Assembly (NCBI RefSeq): GCF_004344915.1 | Contig: NZ_SKFG01000004.1 | Location: forward strand, 1-64,000 | Length of the DNA: 64,000 bases | Direction of reading: 5' to 3' | Source: Paenibacillus albiflavus | GTDB taxonomy: Bacteria; Bacillota; Bacilli; Paenibacillales; NBRC-103111 | In this document: piece by piece, positions 43,615-53,176 of the stretch | Layout: each line of letters opens with the position of its first letter | How positions within the stretch are numbered: the first letter of the stretch is position 1 | Made by a program: the position numbers and the translations under genes | The notes under the pieces: generated by a model | The model's database searches: none | What the model was told of the DNA's origin: nothing | The model's input: the letters and a program-made list of their open reading frames with translations, nothing else

Positions 43615-44853
43615 ATGAGCGTATTTGCTAATCCAGAAGTTAAGAAGCATACCCTGATTCTTGCCATCATCCTGCTGCTATTCTCAAGTGTGACGATCGC
43701 AGGATTGTGGTCTATTAGTGATGAACTGAAACAAAATTATGTGGAGTTAAGCGGTTCGCTTGTAGGGACTGTACTTCATCAGCACCCAGAGCTTGAAAAG
43801 GAAATTGTGCCTCTTCTCACACAAGGGTCTAATGAACAGTATATGGATGAGGGGTTAAACATTCTGAATGCTTATGGGTATAACCGTCAGATATCGCCTT
43901 TGTTGATCCCGCAGCTTCAGGAGGTCTATCCACGATATATCCTCTATAGCGCCTGCTGTCTTTTGCTATTAATCGGCTCATTATTAGGGATCAATTACAG
44001 ATATAATCAGGTTCTATTCGGTAAAATCCGCAGGGTAACCCAATATGCAGATCAAGTGATAGAAGGGAACTTGAATTTGCAGATGACTGAAACCAAGGAA
44101 GGCGATTTTTCTAAGCTGTCTCACAGCTTGAATCGCATGCGCTTAATCATACAGAGACATATTCATGATTTAACCAAAGAGAAGCAATTTCTCGTTCGCT
44201 TAATGTCAGACATCTCCCATCAATTGAAGACTCCGCTTGCTTCTCTTATGATGTATACCGAAATTCTGGCAGAGCGGCCGCTGACAAAAGAACAACAGCG
44301 TATGTTTCTTCAGAATAGTGAGGAGCAGCTAGAGCGGATGAACTGGCTCATTCAGAGCCTTCTTAAGCTGGCTAAGCTGGATGTGGGGGCTATTCAATTC
44401 CAGCGCACCAAAGGGAGGTTAGACCAGACAGTACAGGCGAGTACTGAGTTGCTGCACGGTATGGCGGAGAAACATAAGGTGGACGTGCAAGTCATCACGA
44501 AAACGGAGTCCATCATGCTGCATGATCGGGAATGGTTGATTGAAGCACTGCTTAATTTGATCAAAAATGCAATCGAACACACGCCCGAAGGTGGACATGT
44601 GTTCGTTGAATTAGAGCGAGGCTCAGCGGTCTATAAAATCCATATTCGCGATGAGGGAGGCGGCATTGAACGCGCTGATCTCCCGCATATATTTGAACGA
44701 TTCTACAGAGGGAAGAATAGCAAGAAGACGGGCTCTGTAGGTATCGGTCTTTCGCTCAGCAAATCGATTGTTGAAGGTCATTATGGTTATATTGACGTGC
44801 AAAGTGAGCGAGGCAAAGGCACGACTTTCACCATTGTGTTCCCTGTCATGTAG
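43615..44853 (+). CDS. Sensor histidine kinase
   Basis: A 412-residue kinase with two membrane helices (about 13-35 and 113-133) around an extracellular sensor of about 78 residues, then a HAMP-like linker, a HisKA domain with the phospho-acceptor histidine in DISHQLKTPLAS, and a HATPase_c domain with N-box LIKNAIEHTPEGG and G1/G2 boxes DEGGGIE and GSVGIGLSLS. The sensor is larger than the tiny loop of BceS kinases, so it may detect a ligand directly. Its stop lies one base from that of the converging lrgB-like gene. Confidence 0.93.
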   Translation: MSVFANPEVKKHTLILAIILLLFSSVTIAGLWSISDELKQNYVELSGSLVGTVLHQHPELEKEIVPLLTQGSNEQYMDEGLNILNAYGYNRQISPLLIPQLQEVYPRYILYSACCLLLLIGSLLGINYRYNQVLFGKIRRVTQYADQVIEGNLNLQMTETKEGDFSKLSHSLNRMRLIIQRHIHDLTKEKQFLVRLMSDISHQLKTPLASLMMYTEILAERPLTKEQQRMFLQNSEEQLERMNWLIQSLLKLAKLDVGAIQFQRTKGRLDQTVQASTELLHGMAEKHKVDVQVITKTESIMLHDREWLIEALLNLIKNAIEHTPEGGHVFVELERGSAVYKIHIRDEGGGIERADLPHIFERFYRGKNSKKTGSVGIGLSLSKSIVEGHYGYIDVQSERGKGTTFTIVFPVM

Positions 44854-44854
44854 G

Positions 44855-45535
44855 TTATTGAATGAAAGTGACTAGCCAAGGTGTGATGCCAAAAGTAAAC
44901 ATGGCCGCTAAGATCATAGATACACTGGAAATCGCACCAGCTTTGCTGCTAACCTCAAATGCTTTGGTTGTACCTAATGCGTGTGCGCCTGTACCAAGCA
45001 GAACACCGCGAGAAATTTCGTTGTGGATCTTTAATTTACGGATGATGAACGGTCCTACAATACTGCCGAATAATCCAGTTATAATGACGATAGCAGCCGT
45101 AATGCTAGGTGAACCTCCGATTTGCTCCGATAATCCCATGGCAATAGGCGTTGTGATGGAGCGCGGTACAAGACTATGAACCATTTGCGAATTTAGATGT
45201 ACCCAGCCTGCAATAAGAGCCGTTGATACCAACGAAATAAGAGAACCAGAAAGAACGCTAGCTATAATGACTAAAGCGTATTTCTTAAGCACGTCAAAAT
45301 ATTTATATAGTGGAATAGCGAACGCAATCGTTGCAGGTTCAAGCAAATCAATGAGGGCTTTGTTGCCTGCGCGATAAGTCGTTAGCGGAATGTCCGAATA
45401 AACTAGCATCAGGATAAGCAGGGCCGGAACGATAATGATCGGTGATAAGTAAACTTTGCCTGTCCGCTTATATCCCCATTTAGCCACGCAATACAATCCA
45501 ATTGTAACGATGAAACATATGATTGCCTTCGTCAT
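44855..45535 (-). CDS. LrgB/CidB-family membrane protein
   Basis: A 226-residue LrgB-family protein with about seven membrane helices. The conserved central box LVPRSITTPIAMGLSEQIGG (spread over about 120-145) and GVLLGTGAHALGT are diagnostic. Members of the family modulate murein hydrolase activity and cell lysis, or transport pyruvate or glycolate-like acids in some organisms. It overlaps the lrgA-like gene by four bases. It is tail-to-tail with the histidine kinase, with no terminator between them. Confidence 0.9.
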   Translation of the reverse strand: MTKAIICFIVTIGLYCVAKWGYKRTGKVYLSPIIIVPALLILMLVYSDIPLTTYRAGNKALIDLLEPATIAFAIPLYKYFDVLKKYALVIIASVLSGSLISLVSTALIAGWVHLNSQMVHSLVPRSITTPIAMGLSEQIGGSPSITAAIVIITGLFGSIVGPFIIRKLKIHNEISRGVLLGTGAHALGTTKAFEVSSKAGAISSVSMILAAMFTFGITPWLVTFIQ

Positions 45536-45903
45536 GATTGCTTCTGCTCCTTCATTTTGACGATCTGTTGTGCAATTAATCCCGTAGCTGACATAACAAG
45601 CGCTGTGCTAATGACGATCACAACCGCGATGCGGAATCCGTCATGCAGCAGCATATTCTTATATTCCATAATGCCAACTGCAATCGGAATGAAGAATAGC
45701 ACAATTTCGGCTAACAGCCAGTTTGCGCCTTCCTCAATCCAGCTCAGTCGGATGATTTTACATTTTAACAAGGTAAACACGAGTATGATTCCAAGAATAG
45801 ACCCTGAAATTGGCAGATTAAGCCAAGCAGCAAGCCTGTTCATCGCAAATGCAATGACAGATAATAGAATCACTTGTGATATTATTTTAAGTAGTCTGGA
45901 CAT
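45532..45903 (-). CDS. LrgA/CidA-family holin-like protein
   Basis: A 123-residue protein with four membrane helices. The family motif LNLPISGSILGIILVF and WIEEGANWLLAEIVLFFIPIAVG (in pieces) are present. AGGAGG nine bases before ATG 45903 sets the start; an open frame extends 26 codons further without a ribosome site. Forms a pair with the LrgB-like protein and is likely involved in programmed lysis or metabolite export during overflow metabolism. Confidence 0.92.
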   Translation of the reverse strand: MSRLLKIISQVILLSVIAFAMNRLAAWLNLPISGSILGIILVFTLLKCKIIRLSWIEEGANWLLAEIVLFFIPIAVGIMEYKNMLLHDGFRIAVVIVISTALVMSATGLIAQQIVKMKEQKQS

Positions 45904-45928
45904 GTTGTCGACCTCCTGATCTTTGACC

Positions 45929-45957
45929 AGTATAATGAATCTCTTGTTATAGGTAAA
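45929..45957 (-). promoter_or_regulatory. Promoter of the lrgAB-like operon
   Basis: On the minus strand TTTACC (45957-45952) and TATACT (45934-45929) are spaced by 17 bases, about 25 bases before the lrgA-like start. The LysR gene diverges from the same region, so its product probably acts here. Confidence 0.65.
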
Positions 45958-46021
45958 ATACATATATAGAATTAGAATCATGCATGTTATCTATAGTTGA
46001 ATCAGAAGGGTGAGGAAGCGC

Positions 46022-46915
46022 ATGGATATACGTCATTTGGAATATTTCTTGGAGGTTGCAAAATATAAAAGCTTTACCAAAGCAGGAGAAGCGCTGCACA
46101 TTACACAGCCGACGATTAGCAAAATGGTGCGTAATATCGAGGATGAGCTAGGAGTTGCTTTATTCGATCGGTCAGGTAAACGTGTGGTGCTGACAGATGC
46201 GGGTGAGGTTATTTATTCGCAGGCCAAGCATATCGTGATGGCTTTTCACAACCTATCCTCTGAACTGGATGATCTCCGTAAATTGAAGAAAGGTCATATT
46301 CGGATTGGATTGCCGCCGATGGTCGGTTCAAGGTTCTTTCCTCAGGTAATTGGCAAGTTTCGGGAAGCGTATCCGGATATTACGGTGGAGCTGGTGGAGG
46401 TTGGTGCTAAGCGGGTGGAGGCGGATATTGAGAATGGTGTCTTAGACATTGGGGTGGCTGTATTGCCTACTAAAGCAGATATTTTTCATTCATTCGTTTT
46501 TGTCAAAAGACAGCTTAAGCTGCTCATACACCCGACTCATCCGTTAGCAGAGCGGAAAGAAGTCAGGCTAGCTGAACTAGCTCAGGAGTCGTTTATTTTA
46601 TTTCGCGAAGATTTTGCCCTGCATGATCGAATTCCAGCTGAATGTATTCGGGTGGGTTTTAAGCCGCGGGTTATATGCGAAAGCTCTCAATGGGATTTTA
46701 TTAGTGAAATGGTTGCCGCTAATCTAGGAATTGCGTTATTGCCAGAGACGATCTGTGCGGAGCTTGATGAGGAGCATGTGCGGGTTCTGCCGATCGTTGA
46801 ACCTGAAATCCCTTGGCATCTTGCCATTATATGGAGAAAAGATCGGTATGTTTCGTATGCGACGCAGGAATGGATTAGGTTCACGCGCACACTGTTGAAT
46901 GAAAAATACGAATAA
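46022..46915 (+). CDS. LysR-family regulator (CidR-like)
   Basis: A 297-residue LysR regulator with an N-terminal winged HTH (MDIRHLEYFLEVAKYKS, then ITQPTISKMVRNIEDELG) and a C-terminal periplasmic-binding-like effector domain (about 90-295). It is divergent from the lrgAB-like genes, the arrangement of CidR with cidAB in Bacillus and Staphylococcus, where the regulator responds to acetate. GGTGAGG seven bases before ATG 46022 is preferred to the GTG at 46010. Confidence 0.9.
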   Translation: MDIRHLEYFLEVAKYKSFTKAGEALHITQPTISKMVRNIEDELGVALFDRSGKRVVLTDAGEVIYSQAKHIVMAFHNLSSELDDLRKLKKGHIRIGLPPMVGSRFFPQVIGKFREAYPDITVELVEVGAKRVEADIENGVLDIGVAVLPTKADIFHSFVFVKRQLKLLIHPTHPLAERKEVRLAELAQESFILFREDFALHDRIPAECIRVGFKPRVICESSQWDFISEMVAANLGIALLPETICAELDEEHVRVLPIVEPEIPWHLAIIWRKDRYVSYATQEWIRFTRTLLNEKYE

Positions 46916-47062
46916 CGGATTCTTCCAGCGTAATACATTTTTCCTGTGTGGTAACACAACATTGTGGCAATAGTGTGATGTTTACTAATTTGTCAAATAT
47001 GTTCTACCGTTTTGTGACTATTAGGCGAATTCTATTGTGAATATGAAAGGTTTCGTATATAT

Positions 47063-47078
47063 TGTGATATAAATCACA
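47063..47078 (+). promoter_or_regulatory. Fnr/Rex-type operator upstream of cydA
   Basis: TGTGATATAAATCACA is a perfect match to the Bacillus Fnr consensus TGTGA-N6-TCACA and, with its flanks, also nearly fits the Rex box TTGTGA-N6-TCACAA. With a -10 at TTATAT (47102-47107), the site centre would lie close to -41.5, the position of a class II activator such as Fnr. Redox repression by Rex is the alternative. Confidence 0.75.
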
Positions 47079-47211
47079 TGATTAAGGAGGGAAATCTGAC
47101 ATTATATCTCATGGGTATCAATAATGATTCTTATACACATGAAATTCTTATTTACCCTTAATAACAGTCAAGATAACAGCTTGATGCTACGAGAGAAAGA
47201 AGGTATGTGAA

Positions 47212-48606
47212 ATGTTGGACGTAGTTTTTCTATCCAGGCTTCAATTTGCTTCAACAACTATTTTTCACTTTTTCTTTGTTCCAGTGTCAATTGGGCTAGC
47301 GCTCTTAATTGCCATCATGGAAACGATGTATGTAGTCAAAGGTGACGAAAAGTACAAACAAATGGCGAAGTTCTGGGGACATTTTTTCCTTATTAACTTT
47401 GCGGTAGGTATTGTAACTGGTATTTTGCAAGAATTTCAATTTGGTATGAATTGGTCAGATTACTCCAGATTTGTAGGGGATGTATTTGGTGCTCCACTTG
47501 CCATCGAAGCTTTACTAGCATTCTTTTTGGAATCTACTTTTATTGGATTATGGATTTTTGGGTGGGAAAAGCTGTCCAAGAAAGTTCACTTAGCATGTAT
47601 TTGGCTCGTTGTGTTTGGTACAACGATATCCGCGTTCTGGATTCTAGTAGCCAATTCTTTCATGCAAAGACCTGTAGGCTTTGAGGTTGTTGATGGTCGA
47701 GCGCAGATGAATGATATTTTTGCTCTACTAGGCAATGGTCAAGTCTGGGTGGAATTCCCGCATACGATTCTGGGGGCGTTCTCCACGGGTGCATTCCTGA
47801 TCGCAGGGATTTCGGCATATCAATTGCTTAAGAAAAAAGATGTTGAATTCTTTAAAAAATCGTTTAAAATCGCGATCATTGTTGCGTTTTTAGCGTCCAT
47901 GGGTACAGCCCTGTATGGTCATCAGCAGGCGCAATACCTGGTTCATACACAGCCAATGAAAATGGCGGCAAGTGAAGGCTTGTGGGATACAAGTAGTGAT
48001 CCTGCACCTTGGACTGTATTTGCAATGATTGACACAGAGAAGAAAGAGAACTCTGCTGAGCTAAAAATTCCTTATCTATTAAGTTTCTTATCCTATAGTA
48101 AATTTTCGGGTGAAGTTATCGGGATGAATGAGCTCCAAGCGCAATATGAGCAAGAGTATGGTCCTGGTAATTACATACCACCGGTAAAAACAACTTTCTG
48201 GAGCTTCCGGATCATGGTACTAGCAGGATCAATTATGATTGTACTAGCGCTGTATGGAATCTATCTATCGATGCGCAAGAAATTGGATCAGATGAACAAA
48301 TGGTTCTTGCGTGCAATGGTCGGTGCGATCTCGCTTCCGTTTATTGGTAACACGGCAGGCTGGATTATGACAGAAATAGGACGTCAGCCATGGACTGTAT
48401 TTGGACATATGCGAACAGAAGATTCGATTTCACCAAGCGTTTCGGGTGGAGAAGTATTATTCTCTGTCATTAGCTTCTCTACTATTTACTTGATTCTATT
48501 AATTATAACGATCTTCTTGTTCGTTCGTGAAATCAAAAAAGGGCCAAACGGAGCTCACCCTGTTGCTTCCACTACAATTGATCCATTTACTAAGGGGGGA
48601 CATTAA
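47212..48606 (+). CDS. cydA: Cytochrome bd quinol oxidase subunit I
   Basis: A 464-residue subunit with about nine helices carrying hemes b558, b595 and d. The heme b595 ligand H19 is in TTIFHFFFVP. The GFEVVDGRAQMND and WGHFFLINFAVGIVTGI segments are conserved, and the Q-loop is short, as in other Firmicutes. This high-affinity, NO- and cyanide-tolerant oxidase serves microaerobic growth. First gene of cydABCD; AAGGT about nine bases before the ATG is a modest ribosome site. Confidence 0.96.
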   Translation: MLDVVFLSRLQFASTTIFHFFFVPVSIGLALLIAIMETMYVVKGDEKYKQMAKFWGHFFLINFAVGIVTGILQEFQFGMNWSDYSRFVGDVFGAPLAIEALLAFFLESTFIGLWIFGWEKLSKKVHLACIWLVVFGTTISAFWILVANSFMQRPVGFEVVDGRAQMNDIFALLGNGQVWVEFPHTILGAFSTGAFLIAGISAYQLLKKKDVEFFKKSFKIAIIVAFLASMGTALYGHQQAQYLVHTQPMKMAASEGLWDTSSDPAPWTVFAMIDTEKKENSAELKIPYLLSFLSYSKFSGEVIGMNELQAQYEQEYGPGNYIPPVKTTFWSFRIMVLAGSIMIVLALYGIYLSMRKKLDQMNKWFLRAMVGAISLPFIGNTAGWIMTEIGRQPWTVFGHMRTEDSISPSVSGGEVLFSVISFSTIYLILLIITIFLFVREIKKGPNGAHPVASTTIDPFTKGGH

Positions 48607-48608
48607 TC

Positions 48609-49622
48609 ATGACTCTACCAGAGCTTTGGTTTTTACTTGTTGCAGTCTTATTCGTAGGGTTCTTCTTCTTGGAAGGATTTGATTTTGGTATTGGTATGGC
48701 CACGAAGTTCTTGGCGCGTGATGATCATGAACGTCGTTTGCTCATTAATTCAATTGGTCCTTTCTGGGATGCAAATGAGGTATGGTTAATTACTGCTGGT
48801 GGCGCCATGTTTGCGGCTTTCCCGAACTGGTATGCAACCTTATTCAGCGGATTCTATGTTCCACTCGTATTCGTATTGCTTGCCTTGATTGGGCGTGCTG
48901 TTGCTTTTGAATTCAGAAGCAAAGGTAAAGGTCCAGCTTGGACAAAAACTTGGGATTGGGCGATCTTCTTCGGAAGCCTAGTGCCTCCATTCCTGTTCGG
49001 TGTCGTATTTGCGAATTCGATTCAAGGTTTGCCAATTGATAAAGATATGGAAATGCATGCAGGCTTATGGGATATGGTAAATCCATATTCAGTACTACTA
49101 GGGGTTACAATTGTTGTTCTCTGCCTTGTACACGGTCTGATGTTTGCTTCCCTTCGTACGATGGGCGATTTGCATAACCGTGCACGTTCAATGGCGAAGA
49201 AGCTTATTATTCCGTTGGGTGTTCTGCTAGTTGCATTTGTCATCATGACCTACTTTGTAACAGATGCATTTGAAGTTCGTGGAGCTATTCTATATCCAGT
49301 TATTGCTCTTGTTGTAATTGCCTTAATTCTATCTTACTATTTCATGTCGAAGAAGAAAGATGGCTGGGCATTTGGGATGACAGGTGCGATGATCGTACTT
49401 TCTGTTGCCTCCGTGTTTATCGGGCTATTCCCGCGTGTAATGGTTAGCTCACTGGATGAAGCTTTCAACCTAACGATTGATAATGCAGCCTCTGGCGCAT
49501 ACTCTTTAAAGGTGATGACAATCGTTGCCTTAACGCTGCTGCCATTCGTATTAGGCTATCAAATTTGGAGTTATGTTGTATTTGGCAAACGCCTTAGTGA
49601 GAAGGAGCATTTGGAATACTAA
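48609..49622 (+). CDS. cydB: Cytochrome bd quinol oxidase subunit II
   Basis: A 337-residue partner of CydA with eight to nine membrane helices. Signature stretches are FFFLEGFDFGIGMATKF, GPFWDANEVWLITAGGAMFAAFP (in pieces) and RGAILYPVIALVV. It starts two bases after cydA, and its stop codon overlaps the cydD start. Confidence 0.96.
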   Translation: MTLPELWFLLVAVLFVGFFFLEGFDFGIGMATKFLARDDHERRLLINSIGPFWDANEVWLITAGGAMFAAFPNWYATLFSGFYVPLVFVLLALIGRAVAFEFRSKGKGPAWTKTWDWAIFFGSLVPPFLFGVVFANSIQGLPIDKDMEMHAGLWDMVNPYSVLLGVTIVVLCLVHGLMFASLRTMGDLHNRARSMAKKLIIPLGVLLVAFVIMTYFVTDAFEVRGAILYPVIALVVIALILSYYFMSKKKDGWAFGMTGAMIVLSVASVFIGLFPRVMVSSLDEAFNLTIDNAASGAYSLKVMTIVALTLLPFVLGYQIWSYVVFGKRLSEKEHLEY

Positions 49623-51352
49623 TGGGTAAAGACTTGCTTGGCTACAAAGGGGTTAAGAGAGTCCTCCTATACGTTACGATCATTACGCTAGTGCAAAGTG
49701 TTACCATACTGTATCAGGCAAAATGGCTGGCGGAAGTGATTTCCGCCCTTTTTGCCCGTGAGCCACTGCAGGAACAATTCGGAACAACCGCGTTGTTCCT
49801 GCTTGCTTTTATGATTCGCCATTTGGCTAACCTGATAATGACGAAGCTGTCTTATCAATTTGCTGAAATGACAGGAACGACGATCCGCAAACAATTGCTG
49901 GATAAGCTATTTCAGCTCGGGCCGCGTTATGCCAGAACGGAAGGGACGGGCAATCTAGTGACATTAGCGCTTGAAGGTGTCACTTATTTCCGTACTTATC
50001 TCGAACTGATCATTCCGCGAATGGTTGGCGCCTCAATCATACCGATCATTGTTCTCGCTTATATCTTCTTACAGGATATGACGGCTGGCCTTATTCTGGC
50101 CGTTACGATGCCGATTCTCATTGTGTTCATGATCTTGATCGGTCTTGCTGCACGTAAGCAAATGGATCAGCAGTGGAAGTCCTATCGAATTTTGTCCAAT
50201 CACTTTGTAGATTCGCTACGTGGTCTGGAGACACTGAAATTCTTAGGTCTAAGTCGTAGCCATCAGAGTACGATAGAGGGTGTGAGTCATGCTTATCGTT
50301 CAGCGACGATGCGTACTTTGCGCGTTGCATTCTTGTCCTCATTCGCCCTTGATTTCTTCGCGATGCTATCGGTTGCGATGGTGGCGGTAAGCTTGGGGCT
50401 GCGATTAATTAATGGCGAAATGACACTCGTAACAGGGCTTACGATTCTGATTCTTGCACCTGAATATTTCTTGCCTGTTCGACTAGTCGGGTCCGATTAT
50501 CACGCAACATTGAATGGCAAGGAAGCAGGAGCTGCGATGCAGTCGATTATTGATCATCCTGTAGAGGATGCATCTATGCAAGGTATTCGTCCAGAGGAGT
50601 TGAACTGGACGCAGGACAGTTCACTCGTTCTACACGAAATTATGGTGAAGCATGATCAAGAAGAAAAGTCTTCCCTATCGCAGGCATCTGTTGCGATCAA
50701 GGGATTAAATAAAATTGGAATCGTTGGTGAAAGTGGAGCCGGTAAATCTACTTTTATCGATGTGCTTGGTGGTTTCTTACGTCCGACATCGGGTCGTATC
50801 GAGCTTAATGGGTATACGGTACAGTCTCTATCGGGCGAAGCTTGGCAGCAGCAGACAACGTATATTCCCCAAAGCCCTTATCTCTACAGTGCTTCCTTGC
50901 TAGAGAATATTCGCTTCTATACCCCTGAAGCCTCGACTCAAGATGTGATTGAAGTGATTAAGGCAGTTGGACTTGATGAGCTGGTTGCAAGTTTGCCGAA
51001 CGGTTACGATGAGTTGATCGGTAACGGAGGACGCACGCTCAGTGGTGGTCAGGAGCAGCGTGTAGCGTTGGCTAGAGCACTGCTGAGCAAGCGCTCGATT
51101 ATTTTGCTAGATGAACCGACGGCTCATTTGGATATCGAGACAGAATATGAGCTTAAGCAGACGATGCTTCCGTTATTTGATAATAAGCTCGTTATTCTGG
51201 CAACACATCGTTTGCACTGGATGGCTGATATGGATTGGATTATCGTGATTGACCAAGGACAGATCGCCGAGACAGGTACGCATAAGGAATTGGTTGCGAA
51301 GAGAGGCATTTACTATAACATGATGATGTCGCAAATGGAGGGATTACAGTGA
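49622..51352 (+). CDS. cydD: Heterodimeric ABC exporter subunit CydD
   Basis: A 576-residue half-transporter with an N-terminal six-helix exporter domain (about 1-310) and a C-terminal ATPase with Walker A GESGAGKST, signature LSGGQEQRVALARAL and Walker B IILLDEPTAHLD. In E. coli CydDC exports cysteine and glutathione or handles heme, and it is needed for assembly of cytochrome bd. The cydB stop and this start share one base, and it overlaps cydC by four bases. Confidence 0.93.
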   Translation: MGKDLLGYKGVKRVLLYVTIITLVQSVTILYQAKWLAEVISALFAREPLQEQFGTTALFLLAFMIRHLANLIMTKLSYQFAEMTGTTIRKQLLDKLFQLGPRYARTEGTGNLVTLALEGVTYFRTYLELIIPRMVGASIIPIIVLAYIFLQDMTAGLILAVTMPILIVFMILIGLAARKQMDQQWKSYRILSNHFVDSLRGLETLKFLGLSRSHQSTIEGVSHAYRSATMRTLRVAFLSSFALDFFAMLSVAMVAVSLGLRLINGEMTLVTGLTILILAPEYFLPVRLVGSDYHATLNGKEAGAAMQSIIDHPVEDASMQGIRPEELNWTQDSSLVLHEIMVKHDQEEKSSLSQASVAIKGLNKIGIVGESGAGKSTFIDVLGGFLRPTSGRIELNGYTVQSLSGEAWQQQTTYIPQSPYLYSASLLENIRFYTPEASTQDVIEVIKAVGLDELVASLPNGYDELIGNGGRTLSGGQEQRVALARALLSKRSIILLDEPTAHLDIETEYELKQTMLPLFDNKLVILATHRLHWMADMDWIIVIDQGQIAETGTHKELVAKRGIYYNMMMSQMEGLQ

Positions 51353-53088
51353 ACAAAGAACAATGGCTTCTTCCCTATATACGCGCACATCTGGGACGTT
51401 TCATTGTGATCGTGACGATAGCGACACTCACGGTTCTAAGTGCGGCTTCCCTTATGTTTACATCGGGCTTTCTTATTTCAAAGTCGGCACTTCGACCTGA
51501 GAACATTCTAATGGTATACGTACCTATCGTGCTCGTTCGAACCTTTGGTATTGGCAAAGCGTTCGTTCATTATGTCGAGAGACTTGTTGGACATGATGCA
51601 GTACTCAGAATTCTTGCCAAAATGCGTGTTCGCTTGTATGGCATTCTTGAACCGCAAGCTCTGTTTATTCGTTCACGCTTCCGCACAGGAGACGTTCTGG
51701 GAGTACTGGCAGATGATATCGAGCATCTTCAAAATGTTTATTTACGTACGATATTTCCTAGTATAGTAGCGCTTGTACTCTATGCTATTGCTATAATTGC
51801 TTTAGGATTGTTTGATCTTCAATTTGCGCTGCTTATGGCGCTTTATGTCTTCATCTTAGTAGTTGTTCTGCCTGTCGTCTCGTTATGGTTTACCAAGAAT
51901 AAGCAGAGACAATCGAAGCAGAAGCGCAGCCGCTTATATCAGAAGCTGACGGATGCCGTACTCGGCATGAATGATTGGGTTATAAGCGGAAGACAGACAC
52001 ATTTCGTCCAAACCTATGAGTCTGATGAGGCAGAGGTTGCACGTGCAGAAAGAGCATTGAGCAGCTGGGCGAGATGGCGGACTTTCATTGGACAATTTAT
52101 CGTTGGAGCAACAGTCGTTTCCATGATTTATTGGACGGGACAGTCTGTAGAGAATGGTAAGATTGACGTACCTTTAGTCGCAGCATTTGTACTCGTTGTG
52201 TTCTCCCTGATGGATGCATTCCTGCCTGTATCAGAAGCAATTGATCGAATACCAAGGTATCAGGATTCCTTGCAGCGATTGAAAAGCATGAGTGAGCATG
52301 CTGCAAGCGAAACACATACATCACTTCATGATGAAGCGATTCAGCAAGCAAGACAGGAAGCTCATATCCAATTGGAGCGGGTCTGCTTTCAGTATGATGC
52401 AGGACAACTTACAGTCGATAATGTCTCCTTAGATATTCCGCAAGGTAAGAAGATCGCGATTATTGGTCGGAGCGGGGCGGGGAAATCGACGCTGCTGAAG
52501 TTGATACAAGGCGCATTAGCACCAAGCAACGGTCTTGTTACAATTAACGGAATGCCAGCCGATGCCTATGGGGAGCATATACCGTCTATTATTTCGGTTC
52601 TGAATCAGAGTCCGCATTTGTTCGATACGACAGTAGCTAATAATATTCGGTTAGGAAATATGGATGCTTCGGATGAAGAGATCCATCGAGCTGCCGAACA
52701 AGTGAAGCTGGATGCTTTGATCCAATCGTTATCTTCCGGGTATGAAACGAGAATGCTGGAAACAGGCCAGCGCTTCTCAGGCGGGGAGCGTCAACGGATC
52801 GCCCTCGCACGTATTCTGCTGCAGAATACGCCTGTCGTGATTCTAGATGAGCCAACAATTGGACTTGATCCGCGTACGGAGAAAGATCTCCTCTCGACTA
52901 TCTTCCGCAATCTGGAGGGCAAGTCTCTCATATGGATTACCCATCATTTGATCGGTGCAGAGCATATGGATGAGATCATCTTCATGGAAAATGGTCGTGT
53001 TGTCATAAGAGGAACGCATGATGAGTTGATGGAACGAGAAGCAAGATATCGGCAATTGTATCAATTGGATCGACCGATGGAGATGTAG
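51349..53088 (+). CDS. cydC: Heterodimeric ABC exporter subunit CydC
   Basis: A 579-residue half-transporter and partner of CydD. The six-helix domain (about 1-320) includes the family stretch FGIGKAFVHYVERLVGHDAV; the ATPase has Walker A GRSGAGKST, signature FSGGERQRIALARIL and Walker B VVILDEPTIGLD. Last gene of cydABCD, followed by a large hairpin terminator. Confidence 0.93.
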   Translation: MNKEQWLLPYIRAHLGRFIVIVTIATLTVLSAASLMFTSGFLISKSALRPENILMVYVPIVLVRTFGIGKAFVHYVERLVGHDAVLRILAKMRVRLYGILEPQALFIRSRFRTGDVLGVLADDIEHLQNVYLRTIFPSIVALVLYAIAIIALGLFDLQFALLMALYVFILVVVLPVVSLWFTKNKQRQSKQKRSRLYQKLTDAVLGMNDWVISGRQTHFVQTYESDEAEVARAERALSSWARWRTFIGQFIVGATVVSMIYWTGQSVENGKIDVPLVAAFVLVVFSLMDAFLPVSEAIDRIPRYQDSLQRLKSMSEHAASETHTSLHDEAIQQARQEAHIQLERVCFQYDAGQLTVDNVSLDIPQGKKIAIIGRSGAGKSTLLKLIQGALAPSNGLVTINGMPADAYGEHIPSIISVLNQSPHLFDTTVANNIRLGNMDASDEEIHRAAEQVKLDALIQSLSSGYETRMLETGQRFSGGERQRIALARILLQNTPVVILDEPTIGLDPRTEKDLLSTIFRNLEGKSLIWITHHLIGAEHMDEIIFMENGRVVIRGTHDELMEREARYRQLYQLDRPMEM

Positions 53089-53095
53089 AATAAAT

Positions 53096-53158
53096 AAAGA
53101 AACCTTTTCTCTGGAGAGATTGTGCAACAGCACTTACTCCAAAGAAAGGTTTCTTCTT
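53096..53158. terminator. Terminator between cydC and the ugp-like operon
   Basis: AGAAACCTTT and AAAGGTTTCT arms, continued by CTGGAG/CTCCA, form a long hairpin with a 20-base loop, followed by TTCTTATTT. The genes on both sides converge on it. Confidence 0.75.
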
Positions 53159-53176
53159 ATTTAATCGTACTAAACC

